From NCBI GenBank assembly GCA_025200525.1, contig CM045763.1, positions 157,052,246 to 157,116,245 on the forward strand: DNA of 64,000 bases, read 5' to 3'. This DNA is from Camellia lanceoleosa (lineage: Eukaryota; Streptophyta; Magnoliopsida; Ericales; Theaceae). Every line of letters starts with the position of its first letter. Within the stretch, counting starts at the first letter, position 1. Positions 35,886 to 47,068 of the stretch are shown here, in pieces. The notes under the pieces are model-generated. The model made no database searches and was not told where the DNA came from. It was given only the letters and a program-made list of their open reading frames with translations. Made by a program: the position numbers and the translations under genes.

Positions 35886-36814
35886 TCCGAGATCTGACTT
35901 TTTGGAGCACTTTTTCAACTCCATTTCTCTCTCTTACTTTTCAAAAACACCATTGGAGACCTTCTCTCACTAGAACCTCAACTTTTGTCGAGGTATTGAT
36001 CTAGTATGAGTGATTTCTTCACCTTGGGTCTTTGTAAAAGTTGTGTTGATCGTCGAGGGCTATCTTTTGATCCGAAAATTTTGGGATTTAGAGCATCTTC
36101 AATTTCCTCATCTTCTTCCATTAGGCTCCAAATTTGAGGTAGGGATTCCTACTCACTCTTATGGGTTTTGACCTAGATTTTGAGCTAGTTGTTTAAATGG
36201 TTGATTTTGGAACTTAGGGTTTCAAAAGATGTAAAAGAGGATTTTGTTATTTTGATTCTTAAATATGTATTTTGGGTTTCAAAATGATATTATTGTTGTT
36301 AATAGTTGATATTTGAACCATTGGGTTAATATTAAGAGACGGGGAAGAAAGCCCTAATTTGTATATAAATTAATTGGTATAATTAATTCGGGAAACTTAT
36401 GGATTTGTGAAATTGAGTTGAATATAATGATAGTGGTTCATTATGAGATGGAAGAGTGGAGTCGGATTAATAAATCGTTCACTTTTGAAAATGCGGATAT
36501 TTTATCTGTTGGTGCTTTTATTATCTATTTAGAAATAATTGCTTTGGGCTACCGGTGGAGGGTAGTCTTGATTATTGTAGACAATGCATGATGCTTAGGC
36601 AAACTAAAGCTAATCAATGGAATGTGTCATCGAATATGACGGTTGAAAGAATACATTAACTTTATGTATTGATTGATGATGTATATGATAACTGTTTATA
36701 TGCATTGTGTTGTGTGGGAGGAGATAGGGGATGTACTCCACAGTTTAGGGGAAGATAGGGGATGGACCTCTAAACCGGATGTGATTTAGGAGGAGATAGG
36801 GGATGGACTCTGTT

Positions 36815-37012
36815 GATACAGCTCATATGCTTATCTGTTGAAGTATGGATACAGCTCATATGCTTATCTGTTGAAATGTTGATACAGCTCATATGCTTAT
36901 CTGTTGAAGTATGGATACAGCTCATATGCTTATCTGTTGAAATGTTGATATAGCTCATATGTTTATCTATCGAGGTGTTGATATAGCTAGTATGCTTATC
37001 TATTGTGAAATG
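36815..37012. repeat. 33-bp tandem repeat, about 6 copies
   Basis: The unit gatacagctcatatgcttat recurs at 36815, 36848, 36881, 36914, 36947 and 36980. The last two copies have drifted. The repeat is absent from the related LTRs. Confidence 0.9.
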
Positions 37013-37580
37013 GGAATTGTTTAATATGAGTTACTACCTCATTGAAATTGTTGGCCAGGTTCTGAGCCGTAGTTGTGAATTGTGAATTGGATAAGAAATG
37101 GAAAATGAAATGAAACATGGACACATGGGTCATGTAATGAAAATGGTGTATGAATTGATTTATGTGAGTCAAACATTTATCAATTGCCAACGTCTTAGTT
37201 ATTGCTCATATTGTGTTTAGCATATCTCTACTGGGTGTCGGCTCACCCTATGTGGGACATCATTTTCAGGTACAGGTAGCATGCCACCTCCAAGGACATA
37301 GCTTGGATGGTTATGGGAGTTGAAGGCTCTTTTGATTGTTTTGTTTGTATTACATGTATATCAAGCCAAGGGCTTATTTTGTATAGAGTTAATACTCTTC
37401 TTTTTGTAACCAAGTGTTGACTTGGAAAGCTGTAAGCCCTTAGGGCATTTGCTTTTGTTGTTAACATGTAATACTGTTGTAAGAACTACTCTAATGAATA
37501 GAAAGATGTTGATTTCTCTTGTATCATTGCATGTCTAAAATGATGGGTTTTATGTATTATTTTGAGGGTGTTATAGAAAA

Positions 37581-38506
37581 TATTTTTCATATTATTAAAA
37601 ATCATTAATTGACTTAATAATTTATTTACAAAAAAATTAATTATTAATGTTGCATAAAAAAATTAATTATGAATATTACATACAAACAATCACAGCCATC
37701 TTTCGAATTTCAAGCACGTTCAAACATCAAACATCTTAAAATAACCAAACACTTTGAAACATCACAATCTACTATCAGACACCTTGAATGTTTTAGACTC
37801 ACGACTCATATCCAATTATACTATCGCTTTGTCAATAATTTTTTTTTCTTTTGTCTTTTTGATTTTGAATTTCAAACTTTTGGTGGGTGGGTTTCGTAAC
37901 AAGATCCAATCAACTTCACAGAATCTAGAATGCCATTGGACTTATCACTCATAATCAATTATACTATTCGTCAAAAAAAAAAAAAAAATTCTAACTGCTC
38001 TCCTATGTAACAATAAAATTATCAAAATTGTTTGTGGAAAAATATTTCTCATATCATTAAAAATCATTAATTAACTTAATAATTTATTTACAAAAAAATT
38101 TAACTAGTAATATTAAATTAAAATATTATGATGTATCATAGAATCAGATAGAATATTATGGAAAAAAAATTAACTCAAATTTTATTTGCATTATTTTCAC
38201 ATTTTTCCTTCTCTTTTTAAAATTATTATCCATATTTATAATGTAAACCCAAAATATTTAAATATCACCTAATGTTTTTATATCTCAATTTCCTTTACTT
38301 AATTTATTCCAAAATTATAATAAAAATATTACATTATTAGTTGAATGATTTACTTCTTTACCTTAAATAATAATAATATTACAGTGTTAGTTGGGTGCTT
38401 TATTTGTACATCTTTTAATTACAAAATGGTTTCTACATACATACACATAACTAAAGTGAATCAAGCTGGTGAATTATATAGTTAATAGTAATAAGTCTAA
38501 CCATAT
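37581..38506. other. Helitron-like body and left end of array unit 0
   Basis: The stretch is AT-rich and non-coding. From about 38277 (tctcaatttcctttactt) it aligns with every unit of the array at 54.7 kb onward, so this is the left piece of the oldest unit. Confidence 0.6.
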
Positions 38507-38692
38507 TATAGCGATCCCAATTTTGACCCGTTATTTGTTGTATTTCGGACTCAGGTTTAATGTTTCCATATTGTTGTTTACCTCTTTTCTCCCTTGTGTC
38601 TCTTCAAATTGGCCTTTAGGTTGTTGTGATTGAGTTTGGAACAGGTTGGTTGCATGTTTTTCCCAAACTTAGTTGCCCAGAATTTTTGTCCT

Positions 38693-38986
38693 CCGCTCGA
38701 GCGGCCTTCTTGCGCTTGAGTGGGAGTTGCAAACTCTTAGTACTTAACGCGTCTGCAAAAGTACTGGAGGAGTGTTTTTCATGCTCGAGCAGTGTTTCTT
38801 ACGCTTGAGCGGGTGGATGCTCGAGCGGATTTCTTTGCGCTTGAACGGGTTGTCTGTGTCTGCATAACTACTAGATGTGTGTATTCTATGCTCGAGCGGG
38901 CCCTTCTTGCGCTCGAGTGGAACAAAATGTTGTGTCTAACGCTCGAGCGTCAAACTCTTCGCTCGAGCGGACTGCACGTATATTAG
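38693..38986 (+). promoter_or_regulatory. CTCGAG-type motif array and TATA-like box
   Basis: About ten motif copies lie between 38693 and 38970, with a cgtatattag TATA-like box at 38977. Several have decayed to cttgag. Confidence 0.6.
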
Positions 38987-40189
38987 ATCGCGAAAAGCAC
39001 TTTTACATCACTTTTTCAGATCTATTTTTTTGAAAACCCTAAAGTGAAACCCTCTCCCTCTAAAATACCCTCTCTCTCTAGATTTTCACCTAGATCTAGT
39101 GAACTATCCACCCTTGTGCCTTCATTAAAGAGGTGGAGCTCCTCAAGATCATCATTTTGAATCGATTGAAGTTGGATTTTGGCATCTTTGAGGCTTCTCT
39201 CTTGCTTAGCTCGTCTTCTCTCTTTGAGGTAGGGATATTCTACACATTGTTATGGTCTTTAACCTAGTTATTCGTCGTTATGTGTTAATGGTGAACTTTG
39301 GGAGTATTTTGAACACAAACCTAGGGTTTGGGTGAGATGTAAAAGATGGGTTGCCTATGTAGTGTTATATAATTGACCATGGGGTTTGATTATGAGAGTT
39401 TATTGTGTTACAAATTGTTGATTTTGGCCTTTGGGCAATATTTGGAAAGAGGGAGAAATTGCCCTAAATATGTTGAATTAATTATTTTGTATAAATAATG
39501 AAGTTGGTATGAAAAATGTAAAATTGGGAGGATTTGTGAATGAATGGTGTAGTTGGATTTGTTAAATCACTCACCTATGGAAAATTAGATGAATTATCTA
39601 TTACAATGATTGTATATCTATTTAGGAATATCTGTATTTGGGCTATTGGTGGAGGATAGTTATGATTGCTGTAGAAGCTACATGAGGATTAGGTGAATTG
39701 AAACTAATCATTCTTAATGTGTCATTGAGTATGACGGTGTGTTAAGGCATTGAATATGTATAATTGAATGTCATTGAGTACGTTGTATATGTATAATGTT
39801 TGGGGAGGAGAAAGGAGATGTACTCCATGTTTTGGAAGGAGATAGCGGATGGACTAAATTGAGAATTAAGTTGGCCGGAGTGTCCAGGGTGAAAGTCTCG
39901 AAATCTTATGAATACATGGGTGCCGATCCTGCGGACGAAATTTTCGTAAAATGGCAAGATTGAAGTGTTTGCATGATGATTGTATCAATTGATAATCACT
40001 GAGTTGTAGTCTCAATTGAGTTATTCGGGAAAACTATAAACTTGGTCTATGAATTGAAATGAATTGAACGAGCTTGAAATGAATAGATGGAAATGGATTG
40101 AGATGTAAATATAAGTATTGTGTGAAGGTGCATTTGTCATGAGTATTGAATATACACTTGACACCTATATCTTAGTTAAACATCATAGC

Positions 40190-42407
40190 TGTAACAACCC
40201 CCACTCCACCCTAGTCATGCTTGCACGTATTACATGATCTTGTCCCAATGTGTTGCATTTGCATTCCTTGATTTGTTTTGCATAAATGTTACTTGAATGG
40301 TGTGTTCCTTATTGGTGTGTATGTGTTTCAGCCGAGGTCATCTTGAGCCTAGGTCGCCCTTTTGATACTCTTACCCTTAGGACCATCTTGGGATTTCTCT
40401 GGTTGACCTCCATCCGCACCCTGACATATTGGCCGAGATATCATTATCTAGGCCGAGGTGTTCATCACCAAGGCCGAGATGTGTACTATCTGGGCCGAGA
40501 TGTTGCCCTTGAACCCAAGTGATCTTGCCCTAGACCGGTACAACCTAGACCGAGGTGTGGCACATCTAGGCCGAGGTGTGGCACAGCTGGGCCAAGTGTT
40601 GACCTTTCTAGCCGAGGTCATTGTCCCTTTGCTTGCCGAAGTCTTGTTATTAGCCGATGTCATTACTCGCCGGAGTCCCTTGCCGCCTAGCTTGTTGAAC
40701 ACACTTTGTCATAGTCTTGTCTTTTCAATCAGTCACCTTTTTAAGTACAGCCAACCAACCGTTGCCACGTGTCCGGGCTGAGTGTTAAGTCAGCCGGCAA
40801 GCCTAGAAATGTATCATTTTGTATCATATCTTGTTCTTGAGGAGAGAGAAACTCTAGAAGGAGAAGGAGGAGTTTTAGAGGGAGAGAGTAGATAGCAAGC
40901 TTGATCCTTAGAGTTCAAACCGTTAGATTCGAGTGTTGAGGTTAGAATCTTAATCTACTCTTGTTGTTTTTATTGATCATCTAGCTGCATTGCATGATTG
41001 AAAATGTTCTGCATGCCATGCATTGATTTAAAGTTGGTTTTAGAAAGAGAAAGTTAGTGTTCATGAGTCCTTGAAGAAAAGCTTTGTTTGATCCGAAAGC
41101 TTCCATTAAAATCCATGCTTTTGTGTTTGTTTTCCCAAAGATCTTCTAGTATGGGTACCCAGGTCCATGTTTTCGAACTCATAGCATGAAATCTCAGATT
41201 TTGTAATAACAAGTTATGATCCTTGCATTCATCTTCTTCATGATCTTTATGTTCATGTTCTTCATGTTCTTGAGCAGAGGGAAAACCCAGATTTTTCCCG
41301 ACTTCATTTCCTTGAAAGTGGCCCTCGGGACCACACCTCGGCGAGAAGGTGTGGGACCTCGGCCAAGACTTGGATGGTGCCCAGCATGTTTTCCCGAGAT
41401 GGGAGACAGTGTTTTATTTTGATTTGACCTAACATCTGAGGAATGCCGAGATCATTTGCATGCATGTGAAACTTATTTGGAAGTGCATTCAACAGATTTC
41501 TGCCATGTGTTTGTAGGACTTGGACTTGCCTTGACCCCGACGTTTGAAGAAATAAGTGAGTGGTATTTTAATAAAGATATGTTATAAAGCTTTGACAAAA
41601 CCTTGTTTTGCCTTGTTCGGAAATTATTTACAAGCATGAATGATTATTCCTACTTGCAATAAGTACTATATCTTGCTTGATGACATTCTCGGGAAGTCCG
41701 TATGTGCTAGGGGACTATAAGCATTTGTAGCACAAGTCCTTAGTGTCTGGGGACTATAATGAAACGACGCCATTGCTTAGAGATCTCTCTTGTCTTGTCT
41801 TTCCTTGCCACTGACGGTTTTACCGCGTGGGTTTGTTTGTCCGGAATGTCATCTCTTGTATTATATTGATGTTAGTAAGCATCCCTTGAAGCTTTGGAAG
41901 ATTTGATAGACGAGGTTGATTTATTCCATGTATTGTTTTGTTAAAAGATCTCGGATGTCATTAATGTAAACCCTTTATTATTTATACCATTTACTGAGTA
42001 TCCAAGCTCACCCTCTCTATATATATGTAGGTGATGAGCAGGGCGGCGACGACGCCTAGATGTGTTTTGCCGATGTGTTTTTGGATTCGTGTTTCGCAAC
42101 ATCTTGAAGATCATGCTTCTTAGTTATTTCCTTGTATTTTGTATTTGATGGCTGAGAAGCCTTTTGGTCAAGATGTAATTTTTGTACTCCATTTTGTTGT
42201 ATATAAGCTATTGTAAGATGTATGTCATTTCATTTAACTTAAGCACTGCTCTCACGGACTACTTAGCTCTTATTTATTGCTTCCGCATTTGTAAGCCCCA
42301 TATGTTTACTCTGATTCGTGTGTGGGATCTTGTAAGTGGCCTTTGGTAATCTCGAATTACTGGCCATCATGGCACCATTCTACTAGGGGCGGAATGGGGT
42401 CGTGACA
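40190..42407 (+). repeat. E3 5' LTR
   Basis: This 2218-bp LTR with canonical TG...CA ends is homologous to 47069-49334. No open frame is shared beyond short chance ones. Confidence 0.93.
40331..40676 (+). promoter_or_regulatory. GGCCGAGGT-type motif array in E3 5' LTR
   Basis: About twelve copies of a gccgaggt-like motif (ggccgagatg, gaccgaggtg, agccgaggtc, tgccgaagtc and so on) are packed into 345 bp, starting 140 bp into the LTR. A weak TATA-like tttttaagta lies at about 40737. The 3' LTR carries the same array at 47210-47553, with one copy disturbed near 47450. Confidence 0.6.
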
Positions 42408-42410
42408 GAA

Positions 42411-42422
42411 TGGTATCAGAGC
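42411..42422 (+). other. E3 primer-binding site
   Basis: TGGTATCAGAGC lies three bases after the 5' LTR and is an exact initiator-Met type site. Positions 42423-42621 are leader. Confidence 0.9.
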
Positions 42423-42621
42423 ACGAGTTCCTCATAGCACGTTATTCACACACTTTGAGTCCTAAGGAGCATAGGATTTCCCTTAGAAAGATGTTAGGAT
42501 TGCACCATGTTGCTTGCTATTTGACAAAATGTGCATCATCTCGGCATAACTGCTTGTTGTTTGCATACATACTTTATTGCGCATTTTGTTTTAAAGTCAC
42601 ATTTTGCATACTCATAGCACT

Positions 42622-43765
42622 ATGAGGAGAGGAAGACCACCAGTTGGCCGAGATCAATCAGAAGACAGATTGGACCGACTAGAAAGACTAGTTGAAGGTT
42701 TAACTCGGGAGTTGAGACAAATGAGACAACAGAATGCTAGTGCTACATCTACCCAGGCCGAACAGACTAATGGCCGACATGCAGTTCCGCCTCCACCTCC
42801 TCCAGTACCTCAAGTGCCTCCACCGCCAGCCTTGTATGGGGATGGAACTATGACTTTGATTAAGGAGTTCAAGAAGATGAACCCGCCAAGATTCCAAGGG
42901 GGCATAGAGCCGATGAAAGCCGAAGCGTGGGTCTTAGGAATGGAGAAGCTATTCGAGATCTTCCCCAGCACAGATGCTCAGAAGGTGGCATTGGCCGCGT
43001 TCACGTTAGACGACGACGCTAGAAGATGGTGGATGATGACCCGAGAAGGAAATCCTGATCTGACTTGGGCCAAATTTTTGGAACTGTTTTACAACAAGCA
43101 TTTTCCCCTTAGTGTTCGAGATCGCAGGACCACGGAGTTCCGCACTTGACACAGGAAACAAGACAGTGGCGGAATACGACCGTGCTTTCACCGAATTGGC
43201 GAGGTACGCGCCTCATATGGTCAGTGATGAATATAGGAAAGCTAGGAAGTTTGAAAGTGGACTGCGTGGACCGATACAGGATAGAGTCAACATGCTCAAC
43301 ATGCCGACTTATGCCGGAGTCTTGGACAAGGCTATTCTTGCAGAAGCTAATTTGAACCGATATCAGAATACAGGAGAGAATCAGAGAAAGAGACAGAACT
43401 ATGATAACCGCCGAGTTCCGTTTAACGCCAAGAAGAAAGCGAATGTGGGCAGCTCCAGCAACTCGAACCAGGAAGGTAATACTAAGCCGATGTGTGCAAG
43501 TTGTGGGAAGCCGCATTCGGGTTTGATTGCCGTCAGGCGCCTGTTTTGAATGTGGAGAAATGGGTCATCGTGTGAGAGACTGTCCGAAGTCAAAGATTGA
43601 TGATGGTAAGAAAAATGGGAGCACCTCGGGCTCTGCACAGGGAAGCAATGTCGGAAGGACACAGATGAGGCAGGCGGGTGGTTTTCGCTTAGTGCCAGAG
43701 ACACCTGAATCCGAGACAAGAGTGTCAGGTATACTCCCAATCTGCTCTCAAGATGCATACATATT
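42622..43765 (+). pseudogene. gag: E3 gag, frameshifted
   Basis: It starts at ATG 42622 (MRRGRPPVGRDQSED), with a predicted coiled segment (RLDRLERLVEGLTRELRQM), a proline run (VPPPPPPVPQVPPPP) and the capsid-like core DDDARRWWMMTR...LTWAKFLELFYNKHFP. The first frame closes at TGA 43147. The next part (KTVAEYDRAFTELARYAPHM) is read in another frame up to 43549, and the nucleocapsid (CASCGKPHSG, then the CCHC knuckle CFECGEMGHRVRDC) in a third, to 43820. At least two indels, near 43140-43160 and 43520, therefore break it. The shift from the knuckle frame to the protease frame near 43740-43765 may be another defect or the natural gag-pol junction. Confidence 0.85.
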
Positions 43766-46192
43766 ATTGATTCGGGTTCTACGCATTCATTCGTATCTGC
43801 TAAGTTTGCCGAGAAATTGAATAGACAACAAGAACCCCTTGATTATGTGTTATATGTATCTGCTCCATCTGGAAGAACTATGATTGTTGCGTCTATCTAT
43901 AGGGCGTGTGTTATTGTGATTGAGGGTGTAGAATTATTAGTTGATTTGATGCCGTTAAACATGACCCACTTTGACGTCATATTAGGAATGGACTGGTTAG
44001 TGGCAAATCATGCGTCTATTAATTGTGTTTCGAAGAGTGTCACGTTGAGACCCCCAAACCAAGACGAGGTTATTTTCCAGGGTAAAGGGGTAGTGTCCCC
44101 ACCTTACTTGATTTCGTCCATTAAGGCCTATAAGCTAATTCAGAAAGGGTGCCATGGCTACTTGTGTAGTATATTAAGTGATCAAGATGGAAATGTTAAT
44201 TTAGCCGATATCCCAGTTGTTAATGAATTTCCCGACGTGTTTCCAAATGAATTGCCTGGCCACTTAGTTGATAGAGAAATAGAGTTTACTGTGGACATCG
44301 TGTCGGGAACACAGCCGATCTCCAAGACACCCTATAGGATGGCTCCAGCCGAACTTAAAGAATTGAAAGTGCAACTACAAGAATTGTTGGATAAGGGTTT
44401 TGTTAGGCCGAGCACTTCACCGTGGGGAGCACCAGTCTTATTTGTTAAGAAAAAGGATGGCACACTCCGTCTTTGCATTGACTACAGAGAACTTAACAAG
44501 GTAACCATTAAGAACAAGTACCCGCTGCCTAGGATTGATGATTTGCTAGATCAACTACAAGGAGCACGAGTCTTTTCTAAGATTGACCTTAGGTCGGGCT
44601 ACCACCAGCTGAAGGTTAAAGCCGAGGATATTGAGAAGACTGCTTTTCGGACTAGGTATGGCCACTACGAATTTCTAGTAATGCCTTTTGGGGTGACTAA
44701 TGCGCCGGCAGCATTTATGGACTTAATGAACAGAGTCTTCAAGCCGTACCTAGATGAATTCGTGGTTGTTTTTATCGACGACATATTGATCTACTCCAAG
44801 AGTACAATCGAGCATGAGAGTCATCTGAGACTTGCCCTACAGACCTTGAGGGACAGGAAATTGTATGCTAAGTTGAGTAAGTGTGAGTTTTGGCTTTCCA
44901 GCATTTCATTTTTGGGGCATGTGATTAATGAAGAAGGTATCTCTGTTGATCCCAGTAAGATTGAAGCCGTTGTAAATTGGCCGACGCCGACCAACGTGTC
45001 TGAGGTTCGTAGTTTTCTGGGTTTGGCAGGTTATTACAGAAAGTTTGTAAAGGACTTCTCAAGGATTGCAGTACCATTGACACAGTTAACTCAGAAGGGA
45101 GTGGCATATGAATGGACCAAAGATAGAGAGTCAGCCTTCCAGGAGTTGAAGACGAGGTTAGTTACAGCACAAGTTCTTGTACTCCCATCAGGTAATGAGG
45201 AATTTCAGATTTATAGCGATGCTTCACATAAGGGTTTGGGTTGTGTATTAATGCAAGGGGGTAAGGTCATAGCATATGCATCTCGCCAGTTAAAACCTCA
45301 CGAGAAGAATTATCCTACCCATGATTTAGAGCTAGCAGCCATGGTATTTGCTTTGAAGATTTGGCGTCATTACTTGTACGGAGCTTCTTGCCAAGTTTTC
45401 ACGGATCACAAGAGTTTGAAGTACTTATTTACTCAGAAGGAACTAAATTTGAGGCAGAGAAGATGGCTGGAATTATTGAAGGACTACGACATGCAGATTC
45501 AGTACCACCCAGGCAAAGCCAACTCGGTAGCCGATGCATTGAGCAGGAGATCAATGGGGAGTGTGGCGTGTTTAGCTATGATCTCAGCGGAGCCGACCAT
45601 CATTGAAGAAGTAAAAGCAAGACAAATGGAGGATAAATTCCTGAAGAAGGTAGCCGACGAGATTGACACCAGGCTGAGGTCAGGTTACACCTTTGAGAAT
45701 GGAGTGCTTAAGTTTGAGGGAAGGTTGTGCGTGGCCGACGTCCCTGAATTGAAAGGAAAGATTCTGCAAGAATCTCATGGTTCCAGAATTGATGTCCATC
45801 CAGGAAACACTAAGATGTATCACGATGTAAAGCAGACCTTTTGGTGGCCGAACATGAAGAAAGAAATAGCTGAGTTCGTATCCCAATGCCTGCAATGTCA
45901 ACGAGTGAAAGCAGAACATCAGAGACCAGCAGGACTTCTTCAACCTTTGTCAATTCCTGAATGGAAATGGGAACATATCTCCATGGATTTTGTGATTGGT
46001 TTGCCGAGGACGTGGAAGGGAATGGATTCCATATGGGTCATAATTGACAGATTAACTAAGTCAGCACACTTCTTGCTGCTCGACTACATTCACGTCAATC
46101 GACTAGTCAGTGCATCAGATATTAATGAGATTGTGAGACGCATGGAGTGCCGATGTCTATTGTTTGCATCGAGATCCGAAGTTTGTTTGTAG
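43766..46192 (+). pseudogene. pol: E3 pol: protease, RT, RNase H, integrase N-terminal half
   Basis: From the protease active site [11 protein letters not shown] (43766) the frame is open for over 800 codons. It contains [10 protein letters not shown] (protease), RT with [15 protein letters not shown] and FIDDILIYS (about 44770), RNase H with [16 protein letters not shown] and [17 protein letters not shown], the integrase zinc motif ending [10 protein letters not shown], and the first catalytic Asp (MDFVIGLPR, about 45984). The frame is lost at about 46139 and ends at a stop at 46190. RT and RNase H appear fully intact by motif. It is part of a polyprotein, so no independent start codon applies. 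Confidence 0.9.
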
Positions 46193-47057
46193 ATTTTGGC
46201 AAAGTTTACAAAGAGCCCTGGGAACCGAGTTGAAGTTTAGCACAGCTTTTCACCCGCAAACCGATGGGCAAACAGAAAGGACGATTCAGACACTTGAGGA
46301 TATGCTCAGGCTATGTGTACTAGATTTCCAGGGAAGTTGGGGAGCACATTTACCATTAGTGGAATTTGCTTACAACAATAGTTATCAAGCTAGCGTTGGC
46401 ATGGCACCGTACGAAGCTTTGTATGGAAGGAAAAGCAGATCGCCGATATGTTGGATTGAAGTAGGAGATAAAGTTTTGATCGGCCCCGAACTGATTCAAG
46501 TGACAACCGAGAAGATTAAGCTTATTCGACAGAGGATGAAAACTGCCCAAAGTCGGCAGAAGAGATATGCCGACCAGAGAAGAAGAGAATTGGAATTTGA
46601 AGTTGGGGACCATGTATTCCTGAAGATTTCGCCAACGAAAGGAGTTTCCAGATTTGGGAAGAAAGGTAAGTTAGCACCTCGTTACATCGGGCCATTTGAA
46701 ATTCTTGAAAAGATTAGCACGACTGCCTACAGACTTGCCTTACCACCAGAATTTAGTCAACTGCACAATGTGTTCCACATCTCGATGTTGAGGAAGTATA
46801 TTCGGGATTCACTGCATGTAATTGACTATTCCGGGATTGTGATAAATGAAGATTTGGGCTACGAAGAGAAGCCGATGAGAATTCTTGACAAACAAGTGAA
46901 ACAGTTAAGGAACAAATCTATAGCAATGGTGAAAATTGAATGGAAGGAACATTACGGCAAGGATGCCACATGGGAAATGGAAGAAGAGATGAAAGTTCGA
47001 TATCCCGAGTTATTTTCAGATCAAGGTAACTCAAGTTTGGGGACCAAACATCTTTAA
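46164..47057 (+). pseudogene. pol: E3 integrase C-terminal half and chromodomain-like tail
   Basis: After two single-base losses (near 46139 and 46168) the integrase resumes here in a new frame: [13 protein letters not shown], the third catalytic residue in HPQTDGQTERTIQ, GPFEILEKISTTAYRLALP, then a chromodomain-like end (VKIEWKEHYGKDATWE...YPELF). The second base loss falls in the codon for the second catalytic Asp ahead of RDP, so the catalytic triad is broken by that indel. The TAA at 47055-47057 is the natural end and overlaps the polypurine tract. Confidence 0.88.
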
Positions 47058-47068
47058 GGGGGGTAGGA
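47056..47068 (+). other. E3 polypurine tract
   Basis: AAGGGGGGTAGGA sits immediately before the 3' LTR. Its first two bases are part of the pol stop codon. Confidence 0.8.

Larger units (their letters stand above)
35372..37575 (+). mobile_element. Solo LTR of the E1/E2 family, TA...TA ends
   Basis: It runs from TATAGCGATCCCGG to GAGGGTGTTATA and is flanked by gaaaa (35367-35371 and 37576-37580). The 2204-bp LTR has no internal region. Both termini depart from TG...CA: it starts TA and ends TA. It contains the CTCGAG array, three 'gagataggggatg' motifs (36715-36811) and a 33-bp tandem repeat. Confidence 0.85.

Noticed and set aside
42409..42621. 71-codon frame before the E3 gag
   Set aside because: It overlaps the primer site and leader and has no homology to E1 or E2 proteins.
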